Positions 19,728 to 31,248 of a stretch of 64,000 bases of DNA are shown here, piece by piece. The stretch is taken from the NCBI RefSeq assembly GCF_041890415.1, contig NZ_CP169056.1:1612001-1676000 (forward strand). The letters run 5' to 3'. How positions within the stretch are numbered: position 1 is the first letter of the stretch; each line of letters opens with the position of its first letter. A program made the position numbers and the translations under genes. Origin of the DNA: Pseudoxanthomonas koreensis_A. Its GTDB lineage: Bacteria; Pseudomonadota; Gammaproteobacteria; Xanthomonadales; Xanthomonadaceae. A model generated the notes under the pieces. The model was not told where the DNA came from. It made no database searches and was given only the letters and a program-made list of their open reading frames with translations.

Positions 19728-20963
19728 ATGAACACCAAGACGTCCGCAGCCGCCCTGCCATTCGAGATCCGGGCCACCGGCGCGCAGCCGCTGGGCATGT
19801 CGGCGCAGGCGTTCCTGCGCGATTACTGGCACAAGCGCCCGTTGCTGGTGCGCGGCGCGTTTCCCGGTTTCCAGGCCCCGCTGATGCCCGAGGACCTGGC
19901 CGGCCTGGCCTGCGAGGAAGGCACCCTGGCCCGCCTGGTCAGCCACGACCGCAGCACCGGCGCCTGGGATGTACGCACCGGCCCGTTCCAGGAAGAGGAC
20001 TTCCCCGGCCTGCCCGACCATGACTGGACCCTGCTGGTGCAGGACGTGGACAAATGGGACCCGGACGTGGCCGCACTGCTGGAACATTTCCGTTTCCTGC
20101 CCAGCTGGCGCATCGACGATGTGATGGTCAGCTTCGCCGCCACCGGCGGCTCGGTGGGCGCCCACGTCGACCACTACGACGTGTTCCTGCTGCAGGGCCT
20201 GGGGCACCGCCGCTGGCAGATCGACGCCAGCGTGGCGCTGGGCCGGCCGGCACCCGACCTGGGCTTCCACGAGGACGTGGCAATCAAGCTGCTGCGGCAC
20301 TTCCAGCCAACCCATGACTGGGTGCTGGGGCCGGGCGACATGCTGTACCTGCCGCCGCTGGTTCCGCACCACGGCGTGGCCGAGGATCCCTGCCTGACGT
20401 TTTCGATCGGTACGCGCGCACCGTCGGCATCGGAGCTGATGGGCGACTGGCTGGACGACGTGCTGCTCGACGCCGACGAATCCGTGCGCTACCACGACGA
20501 GGACCTGGCCGTGCCCGCCGACCCGCACGAGATCGACGTGGCGGCGATGCAGCGGGTGGTCGAGGCGCTCAATGCCATCCGCATGAACGATCCGGACCGG
20601 CTGGGCGACTGGTTCGGCCGCTTCATCACCACCTATCGCGCCGCCGGCGAGGTGATGCCCTGCGGCGCCGAACTGCCGCGCCAGGCAGTGGAGGAACTGC
20701 TGGCCCAGGGCGCCACCCTGCGCCGCCACCCCTGGTCGCGGATGGCGTGGCGGCGCAGGCGCCGTGGTGCAAGCCTGTATTGCAGCGGGCATGCCATGCC
20801 GTTGCCGCTGGCCGACGCGCGCCGGATTGCCGGCGCGGCCGCGATCGATGCGGCCGCCTGGGCCACGCTCTCGGCAGCCGGGCACGAGGCGGTGCTGGCC
20901 CTGCACCAGGCCGGCCACTACGCCATCCAGCACGATGACGACAGCGAGGGAGAGGACCCATGA
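19728..20963 (+). CDS. roxA: ribosomal protein uL16 arginine hydroxylase (YcfD/RoxA family)
   Basis: A 411-residue JmjC/cupin 2-oxoglutarate oxygenase of the ribosomal-oxygenase type, which hydroxylates an arginine of ribosomal protein uL16. The Fe(II) ligands appear as His146-x-Asp148 (GAHVDHYDVFLLQ) and a His in LVPHHGVAED (214/215). A C-terminal winged-helix region (about 300-390) is consistent with the family. The start at ATG 19728 gives the usual N-terminus (LPFEIR... GMSAQAFLRDYW); an ATG at 19689 is possible but overlaps a GACAAT -10-like box. Its stop overlaps the next start (ATGA). Confidence 0.88.
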   Translation: MNTKTSAAALPFEIRATGAQPLGMSAQAFLRDYWHKRPLLVRGAFPGFQAPLMPEDLAGLACEEGTLARLVSHDRSTGAWDVRTGPFQEEDFPGLPDHDWTLLVQDVDKWDPDVAALLEHFRFLPSWRIDDVMVSFAATGGSVGAHVDHYDVFLLQGLGHRRWQIDASVALGRPAPDLGFHEDVAIKLLRHFQPTHDWVLGPGDMLYLPPLVPHHGVAEDPCLTFSIGTRAPSASELMGDWLDDVLLDADESVRYHDEDLAVPADPHEIDVAAMQRVVEALNAIRMNDPDRLGDWFGRFITTYRAAGEVMPCGAELPRQAVEELLAQGATLRRHPWSRMAWRRRRRGASLYCSGHAMPLPLADARRIAGAAAIDAAAWATLSAAGHEAVLALHQAGHYAIQHDDDSEGEDP

Positions 20964-21862
20964 CCCCCGACTACACCATCGTCGCGGCCGACTACGCACG
21001 CGACCGGGAGCGGCTGCACGCACTGCGCGAGGCGGTTTTCGTCCACGAACAGCAGGTCCCGCCCGCGCTTGAGGACGACGGACTGGACGCCGACAGCCAC
21101 CACGTCCTGGCCCTGGCCGCCGATGGCACCCTGCTGGGGACCGCGCGGCTGACGGCCGGGCAACGGATCGGGCGCATGGCCGTGCTTGCCGACGCGCGCG
21201 GGCGCGGCATCGGCAGTGCCCTGCTGGACGCGCTGCTGGCCGAAGCCGCACGCCGCGACTGGGCCGAAGTGTCGCTGCACGCGCAGGCCCACGCGCTGCC
21301 GTTCTATGCGCGCGCCGGCTTCGTGCCGTTCGGCCCGGCATTCCAGGAAGCCGGGATCGATCACCGCGACATGCGCCGGAGCGTGCGCGGCCCGACCCAT
21401 TTCTCCGATGCCGACGGCGCCGCCGCAACGCTGCTGGCGCTGGCCGCCGGCGCGCGCAGCGACGTGGGGATCTTCAGCCATCATCTGGACCCGGGCCTGC
21501 TGGACCGTGCCGACGTGCTGCAGGCGCTGCGCCGGTTCGCGGTCCGCTCCGGGGAGCGGCGCGTGCGCATCCTGCTGCAGGATGCGGGCACGCCGCAACG
21601 CGACGACGCGCCGCTGCTTCCCCTGGCCCAGCGCCTGCCAAGCACGTTCGCCTTCCGCGAGGTCGAGGATCCGGTGGATATCGGCTACCGCTCCGCCTAC
21701 GCGTTCAACGACACCGGCGGCATGTGCTTCCGCCCGCTGGGTGATCGTTTCCTGGGCGAAGGCGGCCCGCGGGTGCCGGTGCTCGCGCGGCGCCTGCAGC
21801 GCGAGTTCGACCGCGCGTGGGAACGTTCGCGCCCCTGCCTCGAGTACCGGGCGCTGCGCTGA
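20960..21862 (+). CDS. GNAT acetyltransferase with C-terminal DUF7931-like domain
   Basis: 300 residues. The first ~140 are a GNAT fold with the acetyl-CoA signature VLADARGRGIGSALLDALL (after RIGRMAV) and the substrate-side text HAQAHALPFYARAGF. The remaining ~160 residues (DVGIFSHHLDPGLLDRADVLQALRRF...) form a separate domain seen fused to GNAT in xanthomonads, probably DUF7931. The start overlaps the roxA stop by 4 nt, so the two are co-translated; a link to ribosome modification is possible but unproven. The acetylated substrate is unknown. Confidence 0.85.
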   Translation: MTPDYTIVAADYARDRERLHALREAVFVHEQQVPPALEDDGLDADSHHVLALAADGTLLGTARLTAGQRIGRMAVLADARGRGIGSALLDALLAEAARRDWAEVSLHAQAHALPFYARAGFVPFGPAFQEAGIDHRDMRRSVRGPTHFSDADGAAATLLALAAGARSDVGIFSHHLDPGLLDRADVLQALRRFAVRSGERRVRILLQDAGTPQRDDAPLLPLAQRLPSTFAFREVEDPVDIGYRSAYAFNDTGGMCFRPLGDRFLGEGGPRVPVLARRLQREFDRAWERSRPCLEYRALR

Positions 21863-22020
21863 GCCGGCGCGCGGGCGGGCAGGCCCGGATGCGCAGGTGC
21901 CTGGCTGGCCGGGCCAACGCCTCCCGGCCACGGCGCAGGAGTGTGAACCAAGCCCTGACACGGAGCCCGGATCCGGCTCCAGCGCCCCTTCCTGCAAGCC
22001 CTGCGAGCGGCATTGGGGGT

Positions 22021-22026
22021 TATACT
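22021..22026 (+). promoter_or_regulatory. candidate -10 box of the sucAB operon
   Basis: TATACT matches the -10 consensus at 5 of 6 positions and lies 74 bp before the assigned sucA start, in a conspicuously AT-rich patch (GGTTATACTTTTGAGG). No good -35 hexamer stands at 16-18 bp, so an activator may be needed. Confidence 0.35.
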
Positions 22027-22099
22027 TTTGAGGCTGTCGAGCCCGCTTCGCTGGGCAAGGGCCATGCAGGCCCGTCCTCCACCCAGACCCGACCTCATC

Positions 22100-24928
<2,829 letters not shown>

Positions 24929-24967
24929 CCCCATTTCGCTCCACGACCCACGCATCAAGGACGCCCC

Positions 24968-26170
24968 ATGGCCACCGAAGTCAAAGTTCCGGTCCTTCCC
25001 GAATCCGTCTCCGACGCCACCATCGCCGGCTGGCACAAGAAAGCCGGCGACGCGGTCAAGCGCGATGAGAACCTGGTGGACCTGGAAACCGACAAGGTCG
25101 TGCTTGAAGTCCCCTCGCCGGTGGACGGCGTGCTCAAGGAAATCAAGTTCGCCGAAGGCGACACGGTGACCAGCCAGCAGATCCTGGCGATCATCGAGGA
25201 AGGCGCCGTCGCCGAGGCCGCCCCGGCCAAGGAAAAGAAGGCCGAGGAAAAGAAGGCCGACGCCCCGAAGGCGGAGGCCCCGGCCAAGGCCGCCGCGCCG
25301 GCCGCTGCCAGCACCTCCGGCGCTGCGCTGCCGCCGGGCGCGCGCTTCGCCGCCGCCAGGGAAGGCATCGACCCGTCGCAGGTCGAAGGCACCGGCCGCC
25401 GCGGCGCGGTGACCAAGCAGGACATCCTCGAGTACGCCCGCAGCGGTGGCGTCGGCAAGGCCGGCGGCGCACGGCCGGAAGAGCGCGTGCCGATGACCCG
25501 CATCCGCAAGCGCATCGCCGAGCGCCTGATGCAGTCCAAGGACTCCATCGCCATGCTGACCTCGTTCAACGAGGTCAACCTGGCCCAGGTGGCGGCCACC
25601 CGCAAGGAATTGCAGGAGGACTTCCAGAAGGCCCATGGCATCAAGCTGGGCTTCATGAGCTTCTTCGTGAAGGCGGCGGCCAATGCGCTGCAGCGCTTCC
25701 CGGCGGTCAACGCCTCGGTGGATGGCGACGACATCATCTACCACGGCTATGCCGACATCTCGATCGCGGTGTCCACCGAGCGCGGCCTGGTGACGCCGGT
25801 GCTGCGCAATGCCGAGCGCATGAGCTTTGCCGACGTCGAAAAGGGCGTGGCCGAGTACGCCAAGAAGGCGCGCGACGGCAAGCTCAGCCTGGAAGACCTG
25901 CAGGGCGGCACCTTCACCATCACCAACGGCGGCACCTTCGGCTCGCTGATGTCCACGCCGATCGTCAACCCGCCGCAGAGCGCGATCCTGGGCATGCACA
26001 CCATCAAGGAGCGCCCGATTGCCGAGAACGGCCAGGTCGTGGTCGCGCCGATGATGTACATCGCCCTGTCCTACGACCATCGCATCATCGACGGCAAGGA
26101 CGCGGTGCAGTTCCTGGTGGACATCAAGAACCAGCTGGAAAACCCGAGCCGGATCCTGTTCGACCTGTAA
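24968..26170 (+). CDS. sucB: dihydrolipoyllysine-residue succinyltransferase (E2 of OGDH)
   Basis: A 400-residue E2 core. A single lipoyl domain has the lipoylated Lys43 in VDLETDKVVLE. It is followed by a long Ala/Lys/Pro linker (about 80-115), a peripheral-subunit-binding domain (ARFAAAREGIDPSQVEGTGRRGAVTKQDI) and the catalytic domain with ALSYDHRIIDG (His371, Asp375). The linker encodes the low-complexity EKKAEEKKADAPKAEAPAK stretch. It lies 39 bp after sucA with an AAGGA site. A strong intrinsic terminator follows 11 bp after the stop, so lpdA may be expressed partly independently. Confidence 0.97.
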   Translation: MATEVKVPVLPESVSDATIAGWHKKAGDAVKRDENLVDLETDKVVLEVPSPVDGVLKEIKFAEGDTVTSQQILAIIEEGAVAEAAPAKEKKAEEKKADAPKAEAPAKAAAPAAASTSGAALPPGARFAAAREGIDPSQVEGTGRRGAVTKQDILEYARSGGVGKAGGARPEERVPMTRIRKRIAERLMQSKDSIAMLTSFNEVNLAQVAATRKELQEDFQKAHGIKLGFMSFFVKAAANALQRFPAVNASVDGDDIIYHGYADISIAVSTERGLVTPVLRNAERMSFADVEKGVAEYAKKARDGKLSLEDLQGGTFTITNGGTFGSLMSTPIVNPPQSAILGMHTIKERPIAENGQVVVAPMMYIALSYDHRIIDGKDAVQFLVDIKNQLENPSRILFDL

Positions 26171-26181
26171 GCACTCCCGGA

Positions 26182-26207
26182 CCCCTCTCCGCACGGGGAG
26201 GGGTTTT
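26182..26207 (+). terminator. Rho-independent terminator after sucB
   Basis: CCCCTCTCC (26182-26190) pairs with its complement at 26195-26203 (one G-U), with loop GCAC and then TTTT at 26204-26207. This is a textbook terminator between sucB and lpdA that probably sets their ratio. Confidence 0.8.
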
Positions 26208-26332
26208 CGTCAGGGCCTGGCGGACCACCCGCAGCACCCGGTTCCGCCACCCCTGCCGCACTTCTTCCGCCCCCTCGGGGCAGCTTCGGCAAGGCCTGCA
26301 CGGCCGCGAAGCGAACGGCAAAGGAACTGGAA

Positions 26333-27784
26333 ATGGCTGAACAATTCGACGTCGTCGTCATCGGTGCCGGCCCGGCCGGCTATCACGCCGCGATCCGTGC
26401 CGCGCAGCTGGGCCTGAAGACCGCGTGCATCGACGCCGCACTTGGCAAGGACGGCAAGCCCGCCCTTGGCGGCACCTGCCTGCGCGTGGGTTGCGTGCCC
26501 TCCAAGGCGCTGCTGGACTCGACCCACCAGTACGAGAACATGCTGCACAAGTTCGACCAGCACGGCATCAGCTTCAAGGATGCGGCGATCGACGTGGAAA
26601 AGATGGTCGCCCGCAAGGACGGCATCGTGAAGCAGTTCACCGGCGGCATCGCCATGCTGTTCAAGGCCAACAAGGTCACCGCGTACTACGGCTTCGGGCA
26701 GCTGCAGCCGGGCAACGTGGTGAAGGTGAAGCAACACGACGGCAGCGAGGTCGAGCTCAAGGGCACCAACGTCATCATCGCCGCTGGTTCGGATTCGATC
26801 GAGCTGCCGTTCGCCAAGTTCGACGGCGAGAACATCGTCGACAACGTCGGCGCGCTGGACTTCACCGACGTGCCCAAGCGCCTGGCGGTGATCGGCGCCG
26901 GCGTGATCGGCCTGGAACTGGGCAGCGTGTGGCGCCGCCTGGGCGCCGAGGTGACCATCCTTGAGGCGATGCCCGACTTCCTGCCGGCCGCCGACGCCGA
27001 GGTGGCCAAGCTGGCCGCGCGCGAGTTCAAGAAGGAAGGCCTGGACATCAAGCTCGGCGCCAAGGTCTCCAAGGCCGAAGTCGTGGCTGCCAAGGGCGCG
27101 GGCAAGGGCAAGAAGAAGGAAGTGTCCATCGCCTACAGCGATGCCAAGGGCGAGCAGGCGCTGGTCGTGGACAGGCTGCTGGTGGCGGTGGGCCGCCGCG
27201 CCGCGAGCAAGGGCCTGCTGGCCGAGGGCACCGGCGTGCAGCTCAACGAGCGTGGCCAGATCGTGGTGGACGAGCACTGCCACACCGGCGTGGACGGCGT
27301 GTGGGCGGTGGGCGACTGCGTGCGCGGGCCGATGCTGGCGCACAAGGGCTTCGAGGAAGGCATCGCGGTGGCCGAACTGATCGCCGGGCTGCCGGGCCAC
27401 GTCAACCTGGACACCATTCCCTACGTCATCTACACCTCGCCGGAGATCGCCTGGGTCGGCAAGACCGAGCAGCAGCTCAAGGACGAGGGCGTGCCGTACA
27501 AGACCGGCAGCTTCCCGTTTGCCGCGGTGGGCCGCGCGGTGGCCATGGCCGAGCCGGTGGGCTTCGCCAAGGTGATCGCGCATGCCGAGACCGACCGCGT
27601 GCTGGGCCTGCACATCATCGGCGCCAATGCCTCGGAGCTGGTGCACGAGGGCGTGCTGACCATGGAATTCAGCGGCTCGGCCGACGACCTGGCGCGCATC
27701 TGCCACGCCCACCCGACCCTGTCGGAGGCGATCCACGACGCGGCCATGGCGGTGGACAAGCGCGCCATCCACAAGGCCAACTGA
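26333..27784 (+). CDS. lpdA: dihydrolipoyl dehydrogenase (E3)
   Basis: A 483-residue FAD-dependent disulfide reductase that reoxidises the lipoyl groups of SucB (and of the pyruvate and glycine systems). It has the FAD motif VVVIGAGPAGYHAA (residues 7-20), redox disulfide Cys49/Cys54 in GGTCLRVGCVPSK, the NAD-binding loop VIGAGVIGLELGSVW and the C-terminal HAHPTLSEAIHDA active-site His-Glu pair. The ATG follows AAGGAACTGGAA. A Lys/Gly-rich insert (AAKGAGKGKKKE) in the NAD domain is slightly unusual. Confidence 0.97.
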   Translation: MAEQFDVVVIGAGPAGYHAAIRAAQLGLKTACIDAALGKDGKPALGGTCLRVGCVPSKALLDSTHQYENMLHKFDQHGISFKDAAIDVEKMVARKDGIVKQFTGGIAMLFKANKVTAYYGFGQLQPGNVVKVKQHDGSEVELKGTNVIIAAGSDSIELPFAKFDGENIVDNVGALDFTDVPKRLAVIGAGVIGLELGSVWRRLGAEVTILEAMPDFLPAADAEVAKLAAREFKKEGLDIKLGAKVSKAEVVAAKGAGKGKKKEVSIAYSDAKGEQALVVDRLLVAVGRRAASKGLLAEGTGVQLNERGQIVVDEHCHTGVDGVWAVGDCVRGPMLAHKGFEEGIAVAELIAGLPGHVNLDTIPYVIYTSPEIAWVGKTEQQLKDEGVPYKTGSFPFAAVGRAVAMAEPVGFAKVIAHAETDRVLGLHIIGANASELVHEGVLTMEFSGSADDLARICHAHPTLSEAIHDAAMAVDKRAIHKAN

Positions 27785-27813
27785 GGTTGGCCTTGCGCGG
27801 GCTTCCTCCCCAC

Positions 27814-27957
27814 GTGACTGCGGCGCTGTATGCCGGCGCCGGCATCCTCTTCATCATTGGTGCCATCCAGGGCGGCCGGCCGGGTTTCAGCACCGTCGGC
27901 GTGGCCTTCATCGTGCTGGGCTTTGCGATCTGGCGACGCAACCGCAAGCCGGACTGA
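27814..27957 (+). CDS. small two-helix membrane protein
   Basis: About 47 residues from GTG 27814 (in-frame TTG codons at 27787 and 27793 are alternatives). The product has two hydrophobic segments, TAALYAGAGILFIIGAIQG and STVGVAFIVLGFAIW, followed by the positively charged tail RRNRKPD. That fits a helical hairpin with its C-terminus in the cytoplasm. It sits 29 bp after lpdA with no clear ribosome site. The function is unknown; the hydrophobic pattern and high GC3 argue that it is a real gene. Confidence 0.55.
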   Translation: MTAALYAGAGILFIIGAIQGGRPGFSTVGVAFIVLGFAIWRRNRKPD

Positions 27958-28041
27958 GGCGAGGCTGCACCCGGGCTGCCCGATGAGCAGGATCGCCCAC
28001 GCCCGCAGCAGGCGGGCGCCATGCACTGACACGGAGCTGGA

Positions 28042-28635
28042 ATGCGCTCGATCTGCGTCTATTGCGGCTCCAACGCCGGCAGCAAGCCGGCCTATGCCGA
28101 ACGCGCCATCGCCCTGGGCGACCGCATCGCCCGCGACGGCCTGCGCCTGGTGTATGGCGGCGGCAGCATCGGGCTGATGGGTACCGTGGCCAACGCGGTA
28201 CTGGAGGCCGGCGGCCAGGTCACCGGGGTGATCCCCAAGCAGCTGGCCGACTGGGAAGTGGCGCACAAGGGCCTGACCGAGCTGGAGATCGTCGGCTCCA
28301 TGCACGAGCGCAAGATGCGCATGTTCGAGCTGTCCGACGCGTTCGTCGCCCTGCCCGGCGGGTTCGGCACCATGGAGGAGATCTTCGAGATGCTCACCTG
28401 GCGCCAGCTCGGCATCGGCAGCAAGCCTTGCGCCTTCCTCGACATCGAGGATTTCTACGCGCCCCTGATCGGGATGATCGACCGCATGGTCGAAGAGCGC
28501 TTCCTGCATCCGGACCAGCGCGCGGACCTCTGGTACGGCCGCGATATCGACCGGATGCTGGCGTGGATGCGCGGGTACACGCCAGTGCAGGTGGGCAAGG
28601 CGATCAATGAAGCGCACCGCAACGTGATGCGCTGA
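28042..28635 (+). CDS. LOG-family nucleoside 5'-monophosphate phosphoribohydrolase (TIGR00730)
   Basis: 197 residues of the 'lysine decarboxylase-like' LOG family, which in fact hydrolyses cytokinin riboside or purine nucleoside monophosphates to base plus ribose 5-phosphate. The diagnostic LPGGFGTMEEIFE motif is at 104-116; the N-terminal Rossmann text is VYCGSNAGSKPAYAE and VYGGGSIGLMG. ATG 28042 is preceded by GGAGCTGGA. Whether it makes cytokinin or performs nucleotide housekeeping cannot be told. Confidence 0.92.
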   Translation: MRSICVYCGSNAGSKPAYAERAIALGDRIARDGLRLVYGGGSIGLMGTVANAVLEAGGQVTGVIPKQLADWEVAHKGLTELEIVGSMHERKMRMFELSDAFVALPGGFGTMEEIFEMLTWRQLGIGSKPCAFLDIEDFYAPLIGMIDRMVEERFLHPDQRADLWYGRDIDRMLAWMRGYTPVQVGKAINEAHRNVMR

Positions 28636-28716
28636 ACCGGCCCATCCCCGCCCTGTCCGGCGGCAGGCGCGGGAAGCGCATGGGACAATCGATGCATCGC
28701 ATCACAGGACGCCGCC

Positions 28717-29715
28717 ATGGTCATTCCCGCCACGTTTCCCGCATTCCGCATCCACAACGATGCCGCCGGCTACCGCAGCGGCGTGGAGCAGGTCTCACTG
28801 GACGACCTGGCCCCCGGCGAGGTGGTGATCCGCGCCGAATGGTCCTCGGTCAACTACAAGGATGCGCTGGCCGGCACCGGCAAGGGCAAGATCCTGCGCC
28901 GCTTCCCGCTGGTCGGCGGCATCGACGTGGCCGGCCACGTGGTGGCATCCACCGATGCGAAGTTCCGCGAGGGAGATCCGGTGCTGGTCACCGGCTGCGG
29001 GCTGAGCGAATCGCGCGACGGCGGCTATTCGACCTATGCGCGCCTGCCCGCCGAGTGGGTGGTGGCGCTGCCGCGCGGGATGGACCTGCGCCAGAGCATG
29101 ATCCTGGGCACCGCCGGCTTCACCGCCGCGCTGGCGCTGTACCGCCTGCGCGAGAACCGGCAACACCCGGACATGGGGCCGCTGGCGGTGACTGGCGCCA
29201 CCGGTGGCGTCGGCTCGATGGCGGTGTCGATTTTCAGCAAGGCCGGCTACGAGGTGCACGCCATCAGCGGCAAACCCGAACAGGCTGACTACCTGCGCGC
29301 ACTGGGCGCCAGCCAGGTCCTCGGCCGTGAGGTGCTGGGCACGGCACGGCCACTGGAATCAGCGCGCTTCGGTGGCGGCCTGGACAACGCCGGCGGGCCG
29401 ATGCTGGTCAGCCTGCTGGCCCAGACCATCCCCTACGGCAACGTGGCATCCGCCGGCCTGGCGGGGTCGGCCAGCCTGGACGCGCTGACCGTGATGCCCT
29501 TCATCCTGCGCGGCGTGTCACTGCTGGGCATCGGCTCGGCCGGCACTGCCCGCGACATCCGCGACGCCATCTGGGCGCTGCTCGCCGACGCGTGGAAGCC
29601 GGCGCAACTGGACCAGATCTGCACCCGCGAGGCCACCCTGCACGACCTGCCCGACATCTTCGAGCGGATGCTCGCCGGCGGCGCGCTGGGGCGCACGGTG
29701 ATCCGGCTGGATTAA
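28717..29715 (+). CDS. AcuI/YhdH-family NADPH-dependent acrylyl-CoA reductase-like oxidoreductase
   Basis: 332 residues of the zinc-independent MDR superfamily. It has the substrate-side WSSVNYKDALAGTGKGKI and PLVGGIDVAGHV, the NADPH loop TGATGGVGSMAVSIFSKAGY, and the family tail ALGRTVIRLD. AcuI enzymes reduce acryloyl-CoA to propionyl-CoA. AGGA precedes the ATG, and GACAAT (28683-28688) may be its -10 box. The TAA stop shares its bases with that of the convergent GH16 gene (TTAA palindrome, 29712-29715). Confidence 0.9.
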   Translation: MVIPATFPAFRIHNDAAGYRSGVEQVSLDDLAPGEVVIRAEWSSVNYKDALAGTGKGKILRRFPLVGGIDVAGHVVASTDAKFREGDPVLVTGCGLSESRDGGYSTYARLPAEWVVALPRGMDLRQSMILGTAGFTAALALYRLRENRQHPDMGPLAVTGATGGVGSMAVSIFSKAGYEVHAISGKPEQADYLRALGASQVLGREVLGTARPLESARFGGGLDNAGGPMLVSLLAQTIPYGNVASAGLAGSASLDALTVMPFILRGVSLLGIGSAGTARDIRDAIWALLADAWKPAQLDQICTREATLHDLPDIFERMLAGGALGRTVIRLD

Positions 29716-30608
29716 GGCCGCGCATCCGGGTCTGGCGCGTTCTCCAGCGGATACACGCGCACGTAGTCCACCTCCATCCAAATCGGGAAGGCGGATTCGT
29801 CCACACCCTTGGCGCCGCCCCAGTCGCCGCCGACGGCCAGGTTCATCAGCAGATGGAAGCGCTGGTCGAAAGGCCATGCGTCCACACCGGTGCCTTCATT
29901 GGCAAACGCGAACACCGGCTCATCGTCGATGAAGCCGTGGATATGGTCCGGGGTCCAGTCCACCCGGTAGCGGTGGAAATGGGTGTTGAGCGTCTCCATC
30001 CGCTTCTGCGCGGCACGCTGGGTGCCGATGCGGTGGTTGTACGCCTGGGTGTGCACCGTCTGGTGGACCACGCCGGGATCGAACCCCACGTGCTCCATGA
30101 TGTCGATCTCGCCCGAGCGCGGCCAGTGCCCGTAACGATCATCGCTTGGCAGCATCCACAGCGCGGGCCAGCTGCCGCGGGCGACCGGCAAGCGCGCGCG
30201 GATTTCGATGCGGCCGTAGAGGAAGTCACCCTTGCCGCGCGTGACCAGCCGCGCCGAACTGAAGCGGCGCTTCCCCGCGCGCTGCCGGTGGGCGACGATG
30301 GTCAGCAGGCCGTCGCTGACGAAGGCATTGGCCGGGCGGTCGGTGTAGTACTGCAGCTCGTTGTTGTACCAGCCGTCGCCGCCGACATCATGGCTCCAGC
30401 GCGCAGGATCTGGCATGCCCTCGTAGTCGAACTCGTCCTGCCAGGCCGGCGTGTCGGCGAAGACCCATGACGTTGCCGTGGCGTCCGCCGCCGCAGCGGT
30501 ATCACCTGCAGCAGCATCACCTGCATGGGCATGGCACGCCACCAGGGCCACCAGCGCCAGCAGCGCCTGCGCACCCCGGGCCCGGCTCCGGCCGTCGGAT
30601 CCACCCAT
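29712..30608 (-). CDS. GH16 endo-beta-1,3-glucanase-type lipoprotein
   Basis: A 298-residue glycoside hydrolase family 16 enzyme (laminarinase-like), acting on beta-1,3 or mixed-linkage glucans outside the cytoplasm. The catalytic E-x-D-x-x-E is GEIDIMEHVG, with nucleophile Glu167, Asp169 and acid/base Glu172. Aromatic substrate contacts (WYNNELQYYTD, GSWPALWMLP) are present, and the C-terminus closes with the WMEVDYVRVY strand. The N-terminal leader ends in a lipobox-like LVAC (Cys25), followed by an Ala/Asp-rich linker. ATG 30608 has GAGAGG upstream. The stop overlaps the convergent reductase gene. Confidence 0.92.
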   Translation of the reverse strand: MGGSDGRSRARGAQALLALVALVACHAHAGDAAAGDTAAAADATATSWVFADTPAWQDEFDYEGMPDPARWSHDVGGDGWYNNELQYYTDRPANAFVSDGLLTIVAHRQRAGKRRFSSARLVTRGKGDFLYGRIEIRARLPVARGSWPALWMLPSDDRYGHWPRSGEIDIMEHVGFDPGVVHQTVHTQAYNHRIGTQRAAQKRMETLNTHFHRYRVDWTPDHIHGFIDDEPVFAFANEGTGVDAWPFDQRFHLLMNLAVGGDWGGAKGVDESAFPIWMEVDYVRVYPLENAPDPDARP

Positions 30609-30779
30609 ATTCCTCTCCCTTCGACGCCGCCGATGCGCAGCGCAGCGATTCTAGGCCGGCCCACGGATGCGAGGATGCTGCGCCGCAACGGGAACCGCGG
30701 CGACGACGCCACGCCGGCACCGCACGACACCCCGGATGGCACGCGTGTCCGGCCGCCACGCGCCGGGCTTGCGAAAGGC

Positions 30780-30808
30780 TTCCGGCCGCCGCGGGCGACC
30801 GCTACACT
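30780..30808 (+). promoter_or_regulatory. candidate promoter of the PilH-like regulator
   Basis: TACACT (30803-30808, -10-like) lies 17 bp from a weak TTCCGG (30780-30785), 35 bp before the gene start. Only the -10 box is a fair match. Confidence 0.3.
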
Positions 30809-30842
30809 CCGCGGTCAGGCAAGACACCCGGGGGACATCCAC

Positions 30843-31235
30843 ATGGCACGCATCCTCATCGTCGACGACTCGCCGTCGCAGTTGCTCGGCATCCAGCGCA
30901 TCATCGAGAAGCTGGGCCATGAGACCCTCACCGCCGAGGACGGGGCGGCCGGCGTGGAAGTGGCCAAGGCCGAGCTCCCCGACCTGATCCTGATGGACGT
31001 GGTGATGCCCAACCTCAATGGCTTCCAGGCCACGCGCACGCTCAGCCGCGAAAGCACCACCCGCTCCATCCCGGTGGTCCTGGTCACCACCAAGGACCAG
31101 GACACCGACCGCATGTGGGGCATGCGCCAGGGTGCGCGCGCCTACCTGACCAAGCCGTTCGCCGAGTCCGACCTGTCCGAACTCATCGACCGCCTGCTCA
31201 GCGAAGGCGACGAGCCGCCACCCACCGCGGCCTGA
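30843..31235 (+). CDS. single-domain response regulator (PilH/CheY-like)
   Basis: 130 residues, receiver domain only. The acidic pocket Asp8-Asp9 (IVDDS), phosphoacceptor Asp52 (LILMDVVMPNLNG), VTTKDQ and the conserved Lys in AYLTKPF are all intact. The sequence is closest in feel to PilH/PilG regulators of the Chp chemotaxis-like pathway for type IV pili, but no pil gene is adjacent. A GGGGGA site precedes the ATG. An acidic/proline tail (EGDEPPPTAA) follows the domain. Confidence 0.88.
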   Translation: MARILIVDDSPSQLLGIQRIIEKLGHETLTAEDGAAGVEVAKAELPDLILMDVVMPNLNGFQATRTLSRESTTRSIPVVLVTTKDQDTDRMWGMRQGARAYLTKPFAESDLSELIDRLLSEGDEPPPTAA

Positions 31236-31248
31236 GCCGCATCCGCGG